Shown here in pieces: positions 50,801-56,800 of a DNA stretch of 64,000 nt. The notes beneath the pieces are model-generated. The model was not told the DNA's origin, ran no database searches, and saw only the letters and a program-made list of their open reading frames with translations. A program made the translations under genes and the position numbers. The stretch covers positions 170,928,659-170,992,658 of the forward strand of contig NC_133658.1 in NCBI RefSeq assembly GCF_037893015.1. Reading direction: 5' to 3'. This DNA is from Macrotis lagotis (taxonomy: Eukaryota > Chordata > Mammalia > Peramelemorphia > Peramelidae). Within the stretch, counting starts at the first letter, position 1; every line of letters begins with the position of its first letter.

Positions 50801-53800
50801 TAGAATGACCCCTATCATAAAAGTAGACTAACATATTCTCTAAATTAGTTATTCCTCTCATTTCAAGGTCTCATAAGGACACACAACCAGTGACTCACTC
50901 ACTCCAATATGTTCTCAGCAAGATCAGCAAAACCTGAAAGGCTTTTTACTAAGTCTATTTAGTAAATTTACTCCCATTACCTTGGGAGAAACACACAAAG
51001 GACTATGCTAAACAGGATAACAGTTAATAAAAATCCTGCTCTGACTTGATCAGAGATTTGTCATATCTATAGTCATTGAATTGTGCAAGATTTATTCATC
51101 TTCTCCTGATGCAGCATATAATGAATTCAGAATTTTGAACGAAATTCAAACAAAGTTAAACAGATTTAACCTATTTCAATAGCTAAAATCATAAGGACCC
51201 TTTAAATTTACTGAAATGGAAAAAGTTTAAGAAAAATAAAAGTTCAGGGGCAGCTAGGTGGCTCAGTCCATGGAGCCCTAGCCCTTGAGTCAAGAGTACT
51301 TGAGTTCAAATCCAACCTCAGGCACTTAATTGCCTAGCTGTGTGACTTTGGGCAAGTCACTTAAACCCAGTGCCTTCAATGAAAAAAGAAAAGAAAAAAA
51401 AAGTTCAGTGGTAGTGACACTGTAAATGGGGAGAAAATTATACAAATATGTAGTGTTTAGCATGTGCCCAGGAGAGCATTTAAAGAACCATAAAGGCTGC
51501 CTTCAAGGTACTTGAGATCTAGATGAGCAAGCTTAAGTTTATTAGTAATCCAAAACACAATGTATAATGTTAAGAGAACGAATGAGGAATTAAACTGCTT
51601 GAAGAGTTTTAAAAAGAGTTAAGACCAATAGGATCTAATATGGGAAAAATTATCTTTACTACTCTAGCTCATCACCATCCTTTCCTACTCAGAAATTTGC
51701 TATATTACTTTAAGGCTTCCCCTGGAAAAGGTCTGTTTTTTTATAGATTCTTTTGACTCAATAAATGCTGTAAACAGGACTTTTAAGATCTGGAAATATC
51801 ATTGTAAAAGAGACAAGTCAATGTGACTCACATAATGAAGTTTTATACCTAATTGAAGTAAACAGATTATGATAATACAAATAAATCTATAGTCTAGTTT
51901 ATCTTCTACAACTTGCAAATTTCAAATAAGAAATTTTACCTGTTTCCTAGTAAAAAGGTCCAATGTTTCTCAATAAAAGCACAAATATCTTCTTTCCACC
52001 TGAAATAACCTTGACGTCCAGTTCCTTCCAGAGACAAATTATACATTGCCAACATGACAACCTGGCATACAAATGGGGGGAAAAAAAAGGAGTGAAAAAG
52101 GACCTAGGTATTTGCAACTGCAAGGGAGCTGAGATATCTAATTCAATGCTCTTTTGGGGAGGAGAAAACTGAGTTCCTTATATGTTAAATGATTTGCCCC
52201 AAGTTCAGAGTGGGAGCTAGGACACAAATTCTGGTCTTATCCTCCCTCAGGTCCAGTGCTCTTTCCACTATGCAAGTCTCCTTTCAAAGGTGTTTGAAAT
52301 CTTTACAAAGTAGTTTTAGTAATTTTTTGGATCTAAAGAGATGTATGTAGGTTTTAACAGTTTGGATCAAACTGAAAAGATTTCCATAAAGGTTATCTTG
52401 AGATAGGAGGTTAACACAATTAACCAGCAGAGCATAATTATTCACAAAATTAAATAATCATTTCATGAAACAGCATGCTGAACTGAAAGACCTACTTGAT
52501 GCACTCCTTTCAAAATACAAATCTAATTTCAGCTTTGACTGCTATAATTACTCTTTGTAGATATTATCTATTCTACTCTAGGTCTTCCTAGATTCCTAAG
52601 AAAGGCCTTTAAAAGCATCTAATTAGGCACTATCACTTAAATAAGGAACCTGAGCCTAAGAGATGCCAAGTCATTAGCAACAGAAAAAAAAATGGATCCA
52701 TGTCCCAGTTTCAAAGACCTTAGGTTTAGAACTAGACCACTCAGTCCAACCCTCTTCTTTGAAGGATGAGTGAAAGAATAAGACTAAGTAACCTACCCAG
52801 GTAAGCTCTTAGATTTTTAGAGTTGGACTGCTGAGTCCAACCCCCTTCTTGGTAGATGAGTAAGAGACTACTTTAAGTAAGTAGACTAATAGAATTAGAA
52901 CTCAGCTCTTCCTGCATTGAAATTCAGCATTCTCTCCAATGGGTCAGGGCCTAATCCACTGTATAATAAAGGCAGCCAAACCTATGATATTTCATAAAAA
53001 ATGCAAGGCAAAAATTTCTTTGGTATAATCAGGATATAATCTAGCATACTGCTGGGTTCACTTATAGAACAGTCATTCAATAAATTATTTTTAAGGAAAT
53101 CTGTCCCTACCCAAGGACCTCTATCCTTATCCTACTCTCTTCAACCACACTTCCTGGGCTCATGCCATTTCCCCATGTTTCAATAGATTCCTCCACTTTT
53201 CAACTCTGGTTCTTCATTTACTGAAATCCCTTCTGACTTCTAATCACCACCTCATTTTTTATTTTCTTGCCATCAAAACTATAGCTTCTAATATCCTATC
53301 CCCCAAATAATATCTTCAAATTTCTAATAACAGAGTGGGCTCCTTTCTTTTATATAACATTTATATACTATCTTAATATTAGTGTCTGTATTGTACCTGA
53401 GTGCTTTACAAATATTATCTCATTTGATCTGCAAAAGAATACAGCTAGAAAGTGGATTTGAATTTTGATCTTTGGCATTGTGACCCAGGTCTCAAACAAC
53501 CATGCCACCAAACTCATTTTGTGTACTTCAGAAAGTGAAAGTCTCATACAACACCTTAAATTTTCCAAAGAGATTTATCTAATTTGATTCTCAAAACATC
53601 CTTTGAAAGAAGATGTTAAGTATCATCAGTCATAACAATTATCATGTGATTAATGAGATTAAAAACGAAATTTTTCCCAAATGAATTCAACACTTTTCAA
53701 GTACCACTTGCCTCTTTATTGTGTATTAACAATCATTTATCAAAATTTGATTGCATATTTAGATATTACATCTGAAAACAAATTTCATTTAATTTGTTTT

Positions 53801-56800
53801 TCTTTTCAATTATAGAATCACAGAACAGACATTAGAAAGTCTACAAGACTTTGCATTAGAATTCAATCTGGCACTCTTTACACTATAACAAATAAACTTT
53901 CTGCCTACTCCTGATCTATTTATGTTATATTGCTTTAGTGGCTTCTACAAAACACAAACCTGATGATGGCACAGATGACTAAAATAAACAGTTTCTCATT
54001 CATGTGTAAAGAGAACAGTGACAAGAGAACTTCTCAAAGGACTCACAACTCAAGATGTAGGTTCATTTTCAAAGAAATGGCTTTAAGGTTACAGCATGTG
54101 ATCAGACATCAGTCATTCGTCTTGGTAAGGTGGGACCCTAAATAGATAAGGTTCCACCCCTGCTGACCCTATTCCTTCCTACCAGTAAGACCACCACATA
54201 CACCAGCCAGGTGCAGCAGAACACTGCAAGCCTGGAGGCCATCTGGAGGTTACATTACTCAGAGTTCCTAGAACAGGAGCTGAGAGCTGCAGGAAGGACA
54301 GAGCAGCACACTCAGAGAATGGATAAACTTCATCATCACTTCACATATGCTGCAGCCAGCCAAGGGCTCAAATTCAAGTGTTTAATAAGACAATCCAAAG
54401 ACAAGATAGATGTCTTGAACCACTTTAATGTAATGGATACTACGATAAGATTTTTAATGTTAAGGGGGGGAAAGAGTCTCACTGACTTTCAGCTAGTTAT
54501 ACTGGTCAAAATGGTCCCAAAGTACATAATTTAACAGTTTCAGCTCAAGGTCTTCACCAAATTCAAAGTTCTTACTATACCTTTGTCTTTCCTATGTGCT
54601 ATTAAATGAACAAATTCTTCAACAAATGGATGTGTGAGATGCTCTTTTTACATTAAAAGTTAGTTGCTGGGCATCTAGGAGGTGCAGTGAATAGAGCAAT
54701 AGCCCTGAAGTCAGGAGGGCCTGAGTTCAAATCCAGCCTCAGACACCTAATTACCTAGATGTGTGACCCCATTGCCTTGCAAAAAAAACAAAAACAAAAA
54801 AGTTAGTTGCTATTTCAACCTCCAGGAAGGCAAAAGTCTAATTTAAATGGATTGATTATGATTAGTCCTGCTTCTTTCCGCTACCCATAATACCTTAGGC
54901 AAGTCACTTAACCCTTCTCTAGAGTTTCTGCATCAAAAAAAGTTGGGTGTGAACTAAATCATTAAGACTTCTTCCAGGTCTACATTCTAAGTTTTACATA
55001 AATAGAATTTGCTTCTTTCCGCTACCCATAATACCTTAGGCAAGTCACTTAACCCTTCTCTAGAGTTTCTGCATCAAAAAAAGTTGGGTGTGAACTAAAT
55101 CATTAAGACTTCTTCCAGGTCTACATTCTAAGTTTTACATAAATAGAATTTACAGATTTGCTTTCTAACAGGGGGAGAGGGAAACAAAGGGAAGGAGAAA
55201 AAAGTCAAAAGCAAAACCTTGGAAAAATATGATTGTTGAAAACTACTATTGCATGTAGTTGGAAAATTAAAGAAAATGTTTTCAAAGAAAACAATGTCCT
55301 GCTGTTAAGTTTTTATAGGGATTTTGAAAATTTCGATTAACAAGGAAGGCATTCAGATGTTAGGTGGATTCTTCTGTGGAAAATTTAAAAGAGTTCATGG
55401 AAAAGTATAGCAGAACCCAGGTAGACAGAAAGAAGTACAAACTACAATTTTGTTGACACTACCTACACATCATGAATATAATATATGGGCTTTCTTTGTT
55501 GTCTATACTTTTCTATGGCAACTGATGTTTATAAAATGTAAGTTATAAGTGAAATATAAATATCTTCAATATAAGAATTTGACTGGTAATGTAATCATAT
55601 TTATAATAACAAGTTACCATATTTTTTTATTCATCAATTTCTTTCTAAAACAGAAAATTTGTTTTTTGAATAGTAGTCAGAAAAATACCAACCAGATTTT
55701 CATTGAAATCACAAGGTGGCATTTACATGAGAAATTGAAGTATTTATATTTTTAAGAGTATACCTTTGGGTGGCTAGGTGGCGCAGTGGATAGAGCACTG
55801 GCCCTGGAGTCAGGAGTACCTGAGTTCAAATCCGGCCTCAGACACTTAATAATTACCTAGCTGTGTGGCCTTGGGCAAGTCACTTAACCCCATTTGCCCT
55901 GCAAAAACTTTAAAAAAATAGAAAAAAATAGAAGAGTATACCTTTTACATAGTTCAATCAATTAACATTCATTCAGAACCTATTAAGTGTCTGCAAAGAA
56001 CTAAGTACTGGGGATACAAAAAAGAGGTAAATGACAGTCCCAGTCCTTTTGGGATTTACAATCTATTGAGGGAGACAACAAAAATATGCAACAAGCTATC
56101 GGAATAGGAAATAATGAACAGGAGGAAAGCAAGAGACTAGAGAAGACAAGCAGAAAGAAGGATTATTGTTCAGACTTACAAAAACTAAGTTGGTAGACAG
56201 AGATTGAGGAGGCAAAGTGTTCTAGGTGGAGCATAAACTCAGAACCAAGAGATGGATTATCTTGTCCCTGGAAGACTAAAGAATATGTGGCAGAGAATAG
56301 GCAGGAGGATGCTACAATATTATCAAGGGCTCTGAATGCCACAAAAGAATGAATTTTTTTAATTTTTAAACAAACATTATGTGCAAGTAAAACTTTCTAT
56401 TTAATGTAAAACATTCCTAAAATTTATTTTGTTCAAGGTTTTATGTTTTCCCCCAGATTTTGAAGAATATATAATTTGATTCTTAAGGGGTCTAGAGAAG
56501 TGATAGTAACAAAGATTACAGTAATTAAAGGGAAAAGGCTAAAAAGTTTTTCATTCTGGTAAAACACAAGATAACTCCCCTATCTGAGCCTTGGGGTGAT
56601 AGGGAGCCACATGGTCAGGTGACACAGACTTAAATTTTAAGAAAATCATTTTAAGTAGCTAAATGGGGGATGGAGAGGAGCAGGGGAGCTAGGCAGACTC
56701 ATAGATTATTGCAATGTCAATGGTCTGAGGTGATGAGGGCCTGCACCAGAGTCAAGAGAAGGTAGGTATATTCTTATATTATAGAGGAGAAAAGACAAAC

